Below, piece after piece: positions 49,515 to 57,856 of a stretch of DNA of 64,000 nt (positions within the stretch are counted from its first letter, which is position 1; the number at the start of each line of letters is the position of its first letter). The position numbers and the translations under genes were made by a program. The notes under the pieces are model-generated. The model made no database searches, was not told the DNA's origin, and saw only the letters and a program-made list of their open reading frames with translations. Location of the stretch: the NCBI RefSeq assembly GCF_004339465.1, contig NZ_SMFY01000002.1, positions 1,116,001 to 1,180,000 of the forward strand. Direction: 5' to 3'. This stretch comes from Ancylobacter aquaticus (GTDB lineage Bacteria > Pseudomonadota > Alphaproteobacteria > Rhizobiales > Xanthobacteraceae).

Positions 49515-50720
49515 ATGTCCAGCAATGCCGCCCGGGTCGCGGGTCGTCATTTCCTGCAGATTCCGGGGCCGACCCCGGTGCCCGACCGCATCCTGCGCGC
49601 GATGGACATGCCGACCATCGACCATCGCGGCCCCGAGTTCCAGAAGCTCGGCAAGCGCGTTCTGGAGGGCATGAAGACCGTCTTCAAAACGGCCAACCCG
49701 GTCATCATCTACCCCGCCTCCGGCACCGGCGCGTGGGAAGCCGCGCTCGCCAACGTGCTCTCCCCCGGCGACAAGGTGCTGATGTTCGAGACCGGCCATT
49801 TCGCCACGCTCTGGCGGAACATGGCGATCAAGCTCGGCCTGCACCCGATTTTCATCGAATCCGACTGGCGCATCGGTGCCGATGCCGACGCCCTCGAGGC
49901 ACGGCTGCGCGAGGACAAGGCGCACGAGATCAAGGCGGTCTGCGTCGTCCACAACGAGACCTCCACCGGCTGCATCTCGCTGATCCCCGAGGTTCGTAAG
50001 GCCATCGACAATGCCGGCCATCCGGCGCTGCTGATGGTCGACACCATTTCCTCGCTGGCCTCGATCGACTTCCACCATGACGAATGGGGCGTCGACGTCA
50101 CGGTTTCCGGCTCGCAGAAGGGCCTGATGCTGCCGCCCGGCCTCTCCTTCAACGCTGTTTCCGACAAGGCGCTGGCTGCCGCGAAGACCTCCACCACGCC
50201 CAAGCTGTTCTGGTCGTGGGAGGAGCAGTTGCCGCACAACGAGAAGGGTTATTTTCCCTACACGCCCGGCACCAACCTGCTCTACGGCCTCGCCGAGGCG
50301 ATCGACATGCTGCACGAGGAAGGCCTCGACAACGTCTTCGCCCGCCACGACCGCCATGCCGAGGCGACCCGCCGTGCGGTACGCGCCTGGGGCCTGGAAG
50401 TCCTCTGCCGCGAGCCGAAATACTACTCCTCCTCGCTCACCGCCGTGCTGATGCCGGAGGGCCACGACGCCGACGCCTTCCGCGAGAAGACGCTGAACCA
50501 TTTCGACATGTCGCTCGGCACCGGCCTCACCAAGCTGTCGGGCCGAGTGTTCCGCATCGGCCATCTCGGCGACACCAACGACCTGACCATTCTCGGCGCG
50601 CTGTCGGGCGTCGAGATGGGGTTGTCGGTGGCCGGCGTGCCGCACAAGAAGGGCGGAGCGCAGGCCGCGATGGACTACCTCGCCGACTGCGCCCGCGGCA
50701 CGCTCAGCGCGGCCGCGTGA
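49515..50720 (+). CDS. Class V aminotransferase (serine-glyoxylate aminotransferase type)
   Basis: The 401-residue enzyme has the class V fold of serine-glyoxylate/alanine-glyoxylate aminotransferases: FLQIPGPTPVPDRIL, PASGTGAWEAALANVL, VHNETSTGCISLI, LLMVDTISSLASIDF and the PLP lysine in VSGSQKGLMLPPGLSF. In methylotrophs this enzyme (SgaA) makes hydroxypyruvate and glycine for the serine cycle. In this regulon it may aminate the 2-oxo acid produced by the neighbouring oxidase (e.g. glyoxylate to glycine). The FCD regulator follows. Confidence 0.87.
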   Translation: MSSNAARVAGRHFLQIPGPTPVPDRILRAMDMPTIDHRGPEFQKLGKRVLEGMKTVFKTANPVIIYPASGTGAWEAALANVLSPGDKVLMFETGHFATLWRNMAIKLGLHPIFIESDWRIGADADALEARLREDKAHEIKAVCVVHNETSTGCISLIPEVRKAIDNAGHPALLMVDTISSLASIDFHHDEWGVDVTVSGSQKGLMLPPGLSFNAVSDKALAAAKTSTTPKLFWSWEEQLPHNEKGYFPYTPGTNLLYGLAEAIDMLHEEGLDNVFARHDRHAEATRRAVRAWGLEVLCREPKYYSSSLTAVLMPEGHDADAFREKTLNHFDMSLGTGLTKLSGRVFRIGHLGDTNDLTILGALSGVEMGLSVAGVPHKKGGAQAAMDYLADCARGTLSAAA

Positions 50721-50840
50721 TCCATCGCTCCGGCAGGCGCGCGACCTTCGTTGACCTTGCGAAATTCGCCGGCCGGAGCGATTTAAGGGTACATAGAACG
50801 TCATGCCGCGCCGGGTGCGCGGCGACCTGGAGATTCGCCT

Positions 50841-51524
50841 GTGGCGATGTCGGACACGGCCATCATTCCCCGGCGCAGCCTGCATGACGAGCTGGCGGCG
50901 CAGCTGCGCGACATGCTGATGCGCGGCGACCTGAAGGCCGGCGACAAGATTTCCGAACAGGCACTGTGCCAGCGCTTCGGCGTGTCGCGCACACCGCTGC
51001 GCGAGGCGCTGAAGGTGCTCGCCAATGAGGGGCTTGTCATTCTCTCGCCCAATCGCGGCGCCAGCGTCGCCCGCGTCTCTCCCGACGAGGTGGACGAGCT
51101 TTTCCCCATCATGGGTGCGATGGAGGCGCTGGCCGGCGAGGCCGCCTGTGCCCGCGCCAGCGATGCGGATATCGCCGCCGTGCAGGCGCTGCATGACGAG
51201 ATGCTGGTGCATTACCGCGCCAGCGACCCCGCTGCCTATCTCCGGCTCAACCGCCGCATCCACGAAGCCTTCTTCGACATGGCGGGCAACAACGCCCTCA
51301 CCCAGCTCTACCAGACGCTGATGGTCCGCATCCACGCGGTGCGCTTTGTCGCGCAGAAATCGAGCGAGCGCTGGCGCGAGGCGGTGGAGGACCATGAGGA
51401 GATGATGGCCGCGCTCCACGCCCGCGACGGCGCCCGGCTCGGCGCCATCCTCAAGCAGCATCTGCGGCACAAGGCGGCGATGGTGCATGAATCGCTCGTC
51501 GACCTCGCCCGCGCCGCCGAATAG
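50841..51524 (+). CDS. GntR-family regulator with FCD domain
   Basis: The 227-residue protein has a GntR winged helix (LHDELAAQLRDMLMRGDLKAGDKISEQALCQRFGVSRTPLREALKVLANEGLV) and a C-terminal FCD metal/ligand-binding domain (LFPIMGAMEALAGEAACA..., RLNRRIHEAFFDMAGNNAL). FCD regulators sense organic acids. It starts at a GTG at 50841 with GGAG 8 bases upstream. By position it should control the aminotransferase, oxidase and TRAP genes through the 20-base sites. It is a close paralogue of the regulator at 52973. Confidence 0.88.
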   Translation: MAMSDTAIIPRRSLHDELAAQLRDMLMRGDLKAGDKISEQALCQRFGVSRTPLREALKVLANEGLVILSPNRGASVARVSPDEVDELFPIMGAMEALAGEAACARASDADIAAVQALHDEMLVHYRASDPAAYLRLNRRIHEAFFDMAGNNALTQLYQTLMVRIHAVRFVAQKSSERWREAVEDHEEMMAALHARDGARLGAILKQHLRHKAAMVHESLVDLARAAE

Positions 51525-51549
51525 GCCCGTCACCGCACCTCCGATACCG

Positions 51550-51641
51550 CGTCATCCCGGACGGCCAAAGGCCGATCCGGGACCGTAGTCATGCGGGTGC
51601 GCGATCCCGGCCCTGCGGCTTCGCCTTTGGCCGGAATGACG
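51550..51641. repeat. CGTCATCCCGG-type palindromic repeat
   Basis: Ends are CGTCATCCCGG (51550-51560) and CCGGAATGACG (51631-51641), with internal GATCCGGGACCG and GATCCCGG. It lies between convergent genes and belongs to the family seen at 1987 and 55899. Confidence 0.8.
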
Positions 51642-51676
51642 TGAAAGGGCGGGACCCTCGGCCTCGCGCCCGCCCC

Positions 51677-52273
51677 TCACGCCGCCTTCAGTTCGCCGGC
51701 GCTCTTCATCGCGCTTTCGAGCGCCGCCTCGCGCTGGCCGGCCGCGATGCCGTCGGCAATGATGAATTCCGGCGTGATGCCGATGAAGCCGAACACCCAG
51801 CGCAGATAGGTCTCGGCATGCTCGGCCGCCACTGCGAAGGCCGGGTCGGCATAGAAGCCGCCGCGCGCCAGCGCCACGATCACCCGTTTGCCGGCCGCCA
51901 GTCCCGTGACCTTGCCGCCATCGCCATAGGCGAAGGTCTTTCCGGGCACGAGAATGCGGTCAATCCAGGCGCGCAGCTGGGTGGGAATGGAGAAATTGTA
52001 CATCGGCGCGCCGATCACCACGATGTCGGCGGCGCGGAAATCGTCGAGCGCCTGCTGGCTCGCCCCATCGCCCTTGCCGCCCGAAAGCGGGTGGTCGGCC
52101 GGCATGCTGGCGGGCGTCGCGTGCGGCAGCGGGTCGGCCGCGAGATCGCGATAGAGGACGGCGAGGGAGGGATCGGCGGCGGTCAGCCGCGCCACAATGG
52201 CGGCGCTGACCTGCCGGCTCACCGAATGATCGCCGAGGATGGAGGAATCGAGGTGAAGAAGAGCGAGGGACAT
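51677..52273 (-). CDS. azoR: FMN-dependent NADH-azoreductase (AzoR-like)
   Basis: The 198-residue flavodoxin-fold enzyme has [19 protein letters not shown] (FMN phosphate loop), [29 protein letters not shown] and ARGGFY, the markers of the AzoR/AcpD family. It reduces quinones and azo compounds with NADH, using FMN, and protects against thiol or quinone stress. It is divergent from an HxlR-type regulator that probably represses it. Confidence 0.9.
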   Translation of the reverse strand: MSLALLHLDSSILGDHSVSRQVSAAIVARLTAADPSLAVLYRDLAADPLPHATPASMPADHPLSGGKGDGASQQALDDFRAADIVVIGAPMYNFSIPTQLRAWIDRILVPGKTFAYGDGGKVTGLAAGKRVIVALARGGFYADPAFAVAAEHAETYLRWVFGFIGITPEFIIADGIAAGQREAALESAMKSAGELKAA

Positions 52274-52294
52274 GGGGACGACCGTGATTTGCTA

Positions 52295-52309
52295 GTTACG
52301 ATTTGTAAC
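52295..52309. promoter_or_regulatory. HxlR-type operator between azoR and regulator genes
   Basis: GTTAC-N5-GTAAC, a perfect dyad, lies 22 bases upstream of azoR and 70 bases upstream of the regulator gene. HxlR/YodB-type regulators bind TTAC/GTAA dyads of this form. A further TTAC half-site follows at about 52318-52321. Confidence 0.65.
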
Positions 52310-52378
52310 CTGGACTAATTACGTGCCTGTTCGTATAGTCCGCAAGAACGCACATCGCTGAACCTGAGGCACAGGGAA

Positions 52379-52789
52379 GTGACTGAGGAACAAACGCATT
52401 TCCACACTGAGGGCTGTCTTGCCGTCAGCCGCGTGCTCGCCCGCGTCGGCGACAAATGGAGCGTGCTGATCGTCATGCTGCTGGCCGGGGGGCCGCGCCG
52501 CTTCAATGAGATGAAGCGCATGGTCGACGGCATTTCCCAACGCATGCTCACCCTCACCTTGCGCGGGCTGGAGCGCGACGGGCTGGTCTCGCGCACGGTC
52601 TTCCCCACCATCCCGCCCCGCGTGGATTATGAGCTGACGCCGCTGGGCCATTCGCTGCGCGAGCCGGTGATGGCGCTCGGCCAATGGGCGCAGGCCAACC
52701 TCGCCGGCATCGCCGAGGCGCAGGCCGATTTCGACCGCCGTGGCGGCGCGCCGGACGCGCCCCCGGCGCAGACGCCGCGGCCGGGCTGA
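52379..52789 (+). CDS. HxlR-family transcriptional regulator
   Basis: The 136-residue protein has the HxlR winged helix ([61 protein letters not shown]) and one cysteine (Cys13), as in redox-sensing YodB-type members. It starts at GTG 52379. Its divergent neighbour azoR and the dyad between them indicate quinone- or thiol-responsive control. Confidence 0.88.
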   Translation: MTEEQTHFHTEGCLAVSRVLARVGDKWSVLIVMLLAGGPRRFNEMKRMVDGISQRMLTLTLRGLERDGLVSRTVFPTIPPRVDYELTPLGHSLREPVMALGQWAQANLAGIAEAQADFDRRGGAPDAPPAQTPRPG

Positions 52790-52823
52790 CGCCGTTCTGC
52801 ACGCCCGGCGGGGCGCGCGCTCC

Positions 52824-52839
52824 ATCCGTAATTATTGAT
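52824..52839. promoter_or_regulatory. FCD-regulator operator, copy 1 (ATC-N2-TAATTA-N2-GAT)
   Basis: This symmetric sequence lies upstream of the second FCD regulator gene. The same 16-base site, with one difference in the N positions, occurs at 53762-53777 before the CoA-transferase gene. It is a candidate autoregulatory site. Confidence 0.7.
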
Positions 52840-52972
52840 GAGAACGCCCGAATGCGCTAAGCAAACGACATCCGCAGCCCGTTCGTCGAGCGAGCGCCGT
52901 GTGAGGCGAACGCGCCCGGCTCTCACTGGCGAGGAAGCAGGCCGGGGCACCGGGCCGCCCGAGGACTACCGC

Positions 52973-53728
52973 ATGCCGTCATCCACCATCGTTCGACATT
53001 CCCTGCATGAATCGCTGGTGGCGCCTTTGCGCGAGATGATCCTGCAGGGCGAATTGCGGCCCGGCGACAAGGTGCCGGAAGAACAGCTCTGCGAGCGCTT
53101 CGGCGTGTCGCGCACGCCGATCCGCGAAGCGCTGAAGGTGCTGGCGGCGGAGGGCGTGCTGCAGATCCTGCCGCATCGCGGCGCCATCGTCGCCCGCATC
53201 ACCGAGGAGCAGATCGAGGAGCTTTTCCCGATCATGGCGTCGCTGGAGCGCCTTGCCGGCCTGCTCGCCGGCGCCCGCGCCTCGGACGCCGACATCGCCC
53301 GCGTGCGCGCGCTGCACGATCGGATGATGGGACATTTCGAGAACGACGAGGAGGCGGATTATCTGCGCCACAACCGGCTGATCCACGAAGCCTTCTTCGA
53401 TATCGCCGGCAACGCGACCCTGTCGGCCTATTACCAGCAGATCCTCACCCGCATCCATGCCTGCCGCTTCGTGGTGCGCAAGAGCCGCGCGCACTGGGAG
53501 GCGGCTGTGAACGAGCACAAGGCGATGATCGAGGCGCTGGAGGCCCGCGACGCCCCGCGCCTGGCCGATCTGCTGGAGCGCCATGTCACCGGCACCACCG
53601 CCGGCATTGCCCACGCCTTCATCGAACGCAGCCAGGCCGCCAAGCGCAGCGAGGCGGACGAACGCGCCCGCACTGAAAAGGCCCCTGCCTCCCGCGCCGG
53701 GCGCATGGCGGCCCTTCGCACTTCCTGA
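52973..53728 (+). CDS. GntR-family regulator with FCD domain (second copy)
   Basis: The 251-residue protein repeats the plan of the regulator at 50841: winged helix (SLHESLVAPLREMILQGELRPGDKVPEEQLCERFGVSRTPIREALKVLAAEGVL), FCD domain (LFPIMASLERLAGLLAGA, RHNRLIHEAFFDIAGN) and a charged tail. I start it at ATG 52973 (GAGGA 7 bases upstream) because a longer start at 52835 would lie inside the operator. It probably controls the following CoA-transferase/crotonase operon. Confidence 0.88.
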   Translation: MPSSTIVRHSLHESLVAPLREMILQGELRPGDKVPEEQLCERFGVSRTPIREALKVLAAEGVLQILPHRGAIVARITEEQIEELFPIMASLERLAGLLAGARASDADIARVRALHDRMMGHFENDEEADYLRHNRLIHEAFFDIAGNATLSAYYQQILTRIHACRFVVRKSRAHWEAAVNEHKAMIEALEARDAPRLADLLERHVTGTTAGIAHAFIERSQAAKRSEADERARTEKAPASRAGRMAALRTS

Positions 53729-53761
53729 TCCTCTACTTCCCCATGGGGAGCGAAGCGGTCA

Positions 53762-53777
53762 ATCTGTAATTATTGAT
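53762..53777. promoter_or_regulatory. FCD-regulator operator, copy 2 (ATC-N2-TAATTA-N2-GAT)
   Basis: The site lies 37 bases before the CoA-transferase start and 34 after the regulator stop. It matches copy 1 at 52824-52839 in 15 of 16 bases. It implies that the regulator controls this operon and itself. Confidence 0.72.
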
Positions 53778-53813
53778 TGTGAATGCGGCCGCTATCCGCA
53801 GAAAGGACACCCG

Positions 53814-55067
53814 ATGAGCGATGTTCGAGACCCGATCGGCGAGACCCCTGCCGCAACGCCGCGCGGGGCCCGCCCGCTTCCGCTGGCCGGCGTGCGGGTG
53901 CTCGATGTCAGCCAGGTGATGGCCGGCCCCTATAGCTGCATGCTGCTCGGCGATCTCGGCGCCGACGTCATCAAGATCGAGCCGCCCGGCACCGGCGACC
54001 AGACGCGCGGCGCCATGGGCTTCAAGATGAAGGGGCCCGACTCGATGGGCTTCCTAAACATGAACCGCAACAAGCGCTCCGTGGTCCTCAACCTCAAGAC
54101 CGAGGCCGGCCGCGAGGCGTTTTACGAGTTGGTGAAGACCGCCGACATACTGGTCGAGAACTACCGCCCCGGCGTGATGAAGAAGCTGAAATGCGACTAT
54201 GAGACGGTGCAGAAATACAATCCCCGCCTCGTCTACGCCTCCATCTCCGGCTTCGGCCAGACCGGCCCCTGGGCCGGCCGCCCCGGCTTCGATCTGATGG
54301 CGCAGGCCATGTCCGGCGTGATGAGCGTCACCGGCCATCCCGGCGGCCCGCCGGTCAAGGCAGGTGTTCCGGTGGCCGATATCGGCTGCGGCCTGTTCGC
54401 CACCTATGCCGTGCTCGGTGCCTATATCGGCGCGAAGAACACCGGCGAGGGCCAGTATATCGACGCCTCGCTGTTCGAGGCGGCGCTCGCCTTCTCGGTG
54501 TGGGACATCTCGGAATATTGGGGTCGCGGCACGGAGCCGATCCCGCTTGGCACCGCCAACCGGATGAGCGCGCCCTATCAGGCGGTGAAGTCCAAGGACG
54601 GCTATTTCGTCATGGGCGCCACCAACCAGAAGCTCTGGCTGCAGCTCTGCGAGACGCTGGAGCGCCCGGAGTTGGTGGATGATCCGCGCTTCACCACCAA
54701 CCCCGATCGCCTCGCCCATCGCGAGGTACTGATCGAGGAACTGGAGAAGAGCTTCGTCACCCGCACCTCGGATGACTGGGTGGAGAGCCTGCTCGCCGTC
54801 GGCATCCCGGCCGGCACGATGTATTCCTACCCGGAAGCCTTCGAGAGCGAACACGGCCAACACCGGCAGATGCGGATGGAGATCGACCATCCTAACGAGG
54901 GCACCGTCTCCAATATCGGCTTCGCGGTGAAGCTCACCGGCACGCCGCAGGAAGTGCGCCGCCATCCCCCGCTGCTCGGGCAGCACAATGACGAGGTGCT
55001 GAAGGAAGTCGGCCTCGACGCCGAAGCCGTCGAGAGCCTCGCCGCGCGCGGAGCCTTTGCGCCATGA
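53814..55067 (+). CDS. CaiB/BaiF-family (class III) CoA-transferase
   Basis: The 417-residue enzyme is a class III CoA-transferase: LAGVRVLDVSQVMAGPYSCMLLGDLGADVIKIEPPGTGDQTR at the start, LNMNRNKRSVVLNLK, and the catalytic aspartate in PVADIGCGLFATYAVLGAY. It moves CoA between a donor (often succinyl-CoA) and a carboxylic acid. The acid is unknown; the crotonase-like gene overlapping by ATGA should act on the CoA ester produced. GAAAGGA precedes the ATG. Confidence 0.9.
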   Translation: MSDVRDPIGETPAATPRGARPLPLAGVRVLDVSQVMAGPYSCMLLGDLGADVIKIEPPGTGDQTRGAMGFKMKGPDSMGFLNMNRNKRSVVLNLKTEAGREAFYELVKTADILVENYRPGVMKKLKCDYETVQKYNPRLVYASISGFGQTGPWAGRPGFDLMAQAMSGVMSVTGHPGGPPVKAGVPVADIGCGLFATYAVLGAYIGAKNTGEGQYIDASLFEAALAFSVWDISEYWGRGTEPIPLGTANRMSAPYQAVKSKDGYFVMGATNQKLWLQLCETLERPELVDDPRFTTNPDRLAHREVLIEELEKSFVTRTSDDWVESLLAVGIPAGTMYSYPEAFESEHGQHRQMRMEIDHPNEGTVSNIGFAVKLTGTPQEVRRHPPLLGQHNDEVLKEVGLDAEAVESLAARGAFAP

Positions 55068-55885
55068 ACCTCGCCACCCCGAACCTCGCCACCCCGATGG
55101 ACTCCAGCACCGCACCCGGCGAGGGCCGCGTTCACCTGACCCGCGAGGGCGCTGTCGCCCGCCTCGTCTTCGACCGCCCCACCGCCCGCAACGCCATGAC
55201 CTGGCGCATGTATGACGAGATGGCGCAGGCCTGCGCAACCATTGCCGCCGACCCGTCCATCCGCGTCGCCGTGCTGCGCGGCGCCGGCGGCAAGGCGTTT
55301 GTCGCCGGCACAGATATCGAGCAGTTCCGTGCCTTCGCCTGCGGCGCGGACGGCATCGCCTATGAGGAGAAGGTCGACCATTATATCAGCCTGCTGGAGC
55401 AGGTGCCGGTACCGACCATTGCGGTGGTCGAGGGCTGGGCAGCGGGCGGCGGCATGGCCATCGCCAATGCCTGCGATTTCCGCGTCGCCACGCCGGGGGC
55501 GCGCTTCGGCGTGCCCATCGCCCGCACGCTGGGCAACTGCCTCTCGGCCTCGAACCTCCAGCGCCTCGTCACGACACTGGGAGTGAGCCTTGTGCGGCGC
55601 ATGCTGCTGGCCGCCGAGATGCCGACCGCCGAGGAGATGCCGGGGGATTATGTCGCGATCCACGCGCCGGGCGAGATCGACGCGGCGCTGGACGCGCTGT
55701 GCGCGCGCCTCGCCGCCAATGCACCGCTGACGTTACGCGTCACCAAGCAGATGCTGGCTCGCCTCGCGAACGACCCGCACGCGCCGGACGCCGACCTTGT
55801 GCGCGAGATCTATGGCAGCGCCGATTTCCGCGAAGGCGTGGAGTCGTTCCTCGCCAAGCGCCCGGCGCAGTGGCGGGGGGAATAG
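55064..55885 (+). CDS. Crotonase-fold protein lacking both catalytic glutamates
   Basis: The 273-residue protein has the crotonase fold: FDRPTARNAM, the oxyanion loop GGKAFVAGTDIEQF and the second loop WAAGGGMAIANACDFRVA. The two glutamates of classical enoyl-CoA hydratase (Glu144 and Glu164 in rat) are replaced by Ala132 (GGGMAIA) and Ile152 (FGVPIAR). Simple hydration is therefore unlikely; isomerase, racemase, hydrolase or a lyase activity is possible. It is cotranscribed with the CoA-transferase. The start at 55064 overlaps it; a second ATG at 55097 is possible. Confidence 0.86.
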   Translation: MNLATPNLATPMDSSTAPGEGRVHLTREGAVARLVFDRPTARNAMTWRMYDEMAQACATIAADPSIRVAVLRGAGGKAFVAGTDIEQFRAFACGADGIAYEEKVDHYISLLEQVPVPTIAVVEGWAAGGGMAIANACDFRVATPGARFGVPIARTLGNCLSASNLQRLVTTLGVSLVRRMLLAAEMPTAEEMPGDYVAIHAPGEIDAALDALCARLAANAPLTLRVTKQMLARLANDPHAPDADLVREIYGSADFREGVESFLAKRPAQWRGE

Positions 55886-55898
55886 CCGGGGCACATGC

Positions 55899-55980
55899 CG
55901 TCGTCCCGGCCGAAGAGCCGGGATCGCTCCCCGCTCATTGCGCGATCCCGGATACGGCCTGAGGCCGTTCCGGGATGACG
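55899..55980. repeat. CGTCATCCCGG-type palindromic repeat
   Basis: Ends are CGTCGTCCCGG (55899-55909) and CCGGGATGACG (55970-55980), with internal GCCGGGATCG and GCGATCCCGG. It lies between the convergent crotonase and binding-protein genes and may stabilise or terminate transcripts. Confidence 0.82.
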
Positions 55981-55995
55981 TTCAAACGATCGGCC

Positions 55996-57009
55996 TCAGC
56001 GGATCGGCGGCGCGTACTGGATGCCGCCGGCGCTCCACAGCTGGTTGATGCCGCGCGGAATGCCGAGCTTCGACTGCGCGCCGATATTGCGCTCGAACAC
56101 TTCGCCGTAATTGCCGACACTCTTGACGATCCGCGTCGCCCAGTCCTTGGTCAGGCCGAGCTTCTCGCCATAGGCGCCATCCGAGCCGACGAAGCGCTTC
56201 ACATCCGGCTTTTCCGACGTCGCCGCCTGGTCGAGCGTCTGCGTGCTGATGCCGAGTTCCTCGGCGTTCACCAGCGCGTAGTAGCTCCACTTGACGATGT
56301 TGAGCCAGTTGTCGTCGCCCTGCCGCACCACGGGGCCGAGCGGCTCCTTGGAGATGACGTCGGGCAGCACGACATGGTCCGCCGGCGTGCCGAGCTTCAG
56401 ACGCAGTGCGTAGAGCTGCGACACGTCGGTGGTCAGCACATCGCACTTGCCGTCGGCATAGGCCTTCACGACCTCGTCGACGCTGGGCAGCTGGATCAGC
56501 TCCAGCTCCATCTTGTTCTGGCGGAAATAGTCCTCGGCGTTCTGCACGCTGGTGGTGCCGCTCTGGGTGCAGACCTTGGAGCCTCCAAGCTCCAGCGCGC
56601 CCATCACGTTCTTGGCCGCCGGCACCATGAAACCCTGTCCGTCATAATAGGAGACGGCGGCGAACATCAGGCCGAGATCGGCCTCGCGCTGCATCGTCCA
56701 GGTCGAGTTGCGCGAGAGCAGGTCGACCTCGCTCTTCTGCAGGGCCGGGAAGCGCGCCTCGGCGGAGAGCGGCACATACTCGACCTTCGACGCATCGTCG
56801 AAGATCGCCGCCGCCACCGCCTTGCAGAGATCGACGTCGAAGCCGCTCCACTGCCCCTTGTCATCCTTGGCCGAGAAGCCGGCGAGGCCCTGGCTGACGC
56901 CGCATTTCAGCATGCCGCGTGCCTTCACGTCGGCGAGCGTGCTCGCCTGAGCGGCGCCGGCCGTCAGAAGAACGCCGGCGGCGGCCAGCGCGGTTGCGAT
57001 CCTGTTCAT
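55996..57009 (-). CDS. General L-amino-acid ABC transporter binding protein (AapJ-like)
   Basis: The 337-residue precursor has a signal peptide (NRIATALAAAGVLLTAGAAQA) and the family-3 binding fold (VKARGMLKCGVSQGLAGFSAKDDKGQWSGFDVDLCKAVAAAIF, ALQKSEVDLLSRNSTWTMQRE). It closely resembles AapJ of the rhizobial general L-amino-acid permease. No AapQMP permease genes are adjacent, so it is an orphan binding protein here. Two conserved cysteines (KCGVSQG, LCKA) match AapJ. Confidence 0.88.
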   Translation of the reverse strand: MNRIATALAAAGVLLTAGAAQASTLADVKARGMLKCGVSQGLAGFSAKDDKGQWSGFDVDLCKAVAAAIFDDASKVEYVPLSAEARFPALQKSEVDLLSRNSTWTMQREADLGLMFAAVSYYDGQGFMVPAAKNVMGALELGGSKVCTQSGTTSVQNAEDYFRQNKMELELIQLPSVDEVVKAYADGKCDVLTTDVSQLYALRLKLGTPADHVVLPDVISKEPLGPVVRQGDDNWLNIVKWSYYALVNAEELGISTQTLDQAATSEKPDVKRFVGSDGAYGEKLGLTKDWATRIVKSVGNYGEVFERNIGAQSKLGIPRGINQLWSAGGIQYAPPIR

Positions 57010-57056
57010 CTTTCCCCCAGATCCGATCGAAAGGCGAGCCGCGAGACGTGCGCCGC

Positions 57057-57692
57057 TCACAGTTCCGGCGCCTGCCGGATGACCACCTTCGTCCCAACCG
57101 GGACGCGATTATAGAGATCCTGCACGTCGGAATTGACCAGACGGAAGCAGCCCGACGAAATCGCCATGCCGATGGTGTTCGGCATGTTGGTGCCGTGAAT
57201 GCGGTAGACGGTGGAACCGAGATAGAGCGCGGCAGCGCCCATCGGGTTGCCCGGCCCGCCGGCCATGAAGCGCGGCAGATAAGGCTGGCGCTGGATCATT
57301 TCCGGCGGCGGGGTCCAGTCCGGCCATTCCGCCTTGCGGCTCACCTTCTGCAGCCCGGCCCACTGGAAGCCGTCGCGCCCGACGCCGATGCCGTAGCGCA
57401 GCGCCCGGTTGTCGCCGAGCACGAGATAGAGGAAGCGCTCATTGGTGTGGACGATGATGGTGCCCGGCGGCTCATTGGTGCGGAAATAGACCGGCTGCCG
57501 GCGGAACGCCGGGTCCAGCTGTTCCTCGCCCGGCGAGGGCACATAGCCGGGCTTTTCCGGCACATCGACGATCTGGTTGCCCATGCCCGCTGTCGGGCGC
57601 ATCTGGGCGTTGGCCGTGCCGAGCGGGAGCACAAGGGCAACGGCCACCGCCGCCGCCGCCATCAGGCCTGCTCCCATCAAACGAAGACGCAT
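57057..57692 (-). CDS. L,D-transpeptidase (YkuD family)
   Basis: The 211-residue precursor has a signal peptide (MGAGLMAAAAVAVALVLPLGTANA) and a YkuD catalytic domain: PPGTIIVHTNERFLYLVLGD, RIHGTNMPNTIG and SSGCFRLVNSDVQDLY with the nucleophile cysteine. It makes 3-3 crosslinks in peptidoglycan or anchors proteins to it. The start at 57692 is taken at the signal peptide. It lies 47 bases upstream of the binding-protein gene, on the same strand. Confidence 0.9.
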   Translation of the reverse strand: MRLRLMGAGLMAAAAVAVALVLPLGTANAQMRPTAGMGNQIVDVPEKPGYVPSPGEEQLDPAFRRQPVYFRTNEPPGTIIVHTNERFLYLVLGDNRALRYGIGVGRDGFQWAGLQKVSRKAEWPDWTPPPEMIQRQPYLPRFMAGGPGNPMGAAALYLGSTVYRIHGTNMPNTIGMAISSGCFRLVNSDVQDLYNRVPVGTKVVIRQAPEL

Positions 57693-57811
57693 GTCACTTC
57701 CCCTCTGAAGGCCTGGCACACGCCAAGGCGGGCCGCCGAGTCACGGGTCGCTCCCTAGCACGGATCGAACGGGGGAAATGACGTCAAGTCAATCACAGTG
57801 TGATGAAATCC

Positions 57812-57839
57812 GCGCCGGCCAGACACGGCCGGCCGGCGC
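57812..57839 (-). terminator. GC-rich hairpin after xylA
   Basis: GCGCCGGCC and GGCCGGCGC form a 9-base stem 18 bases after the xylA stop on the minus strand. The T-run is poor, so termination is only likely. Confidence 0.45.
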
Positions 57840-57856
57840 AGACCTGTCGGAAGCCG

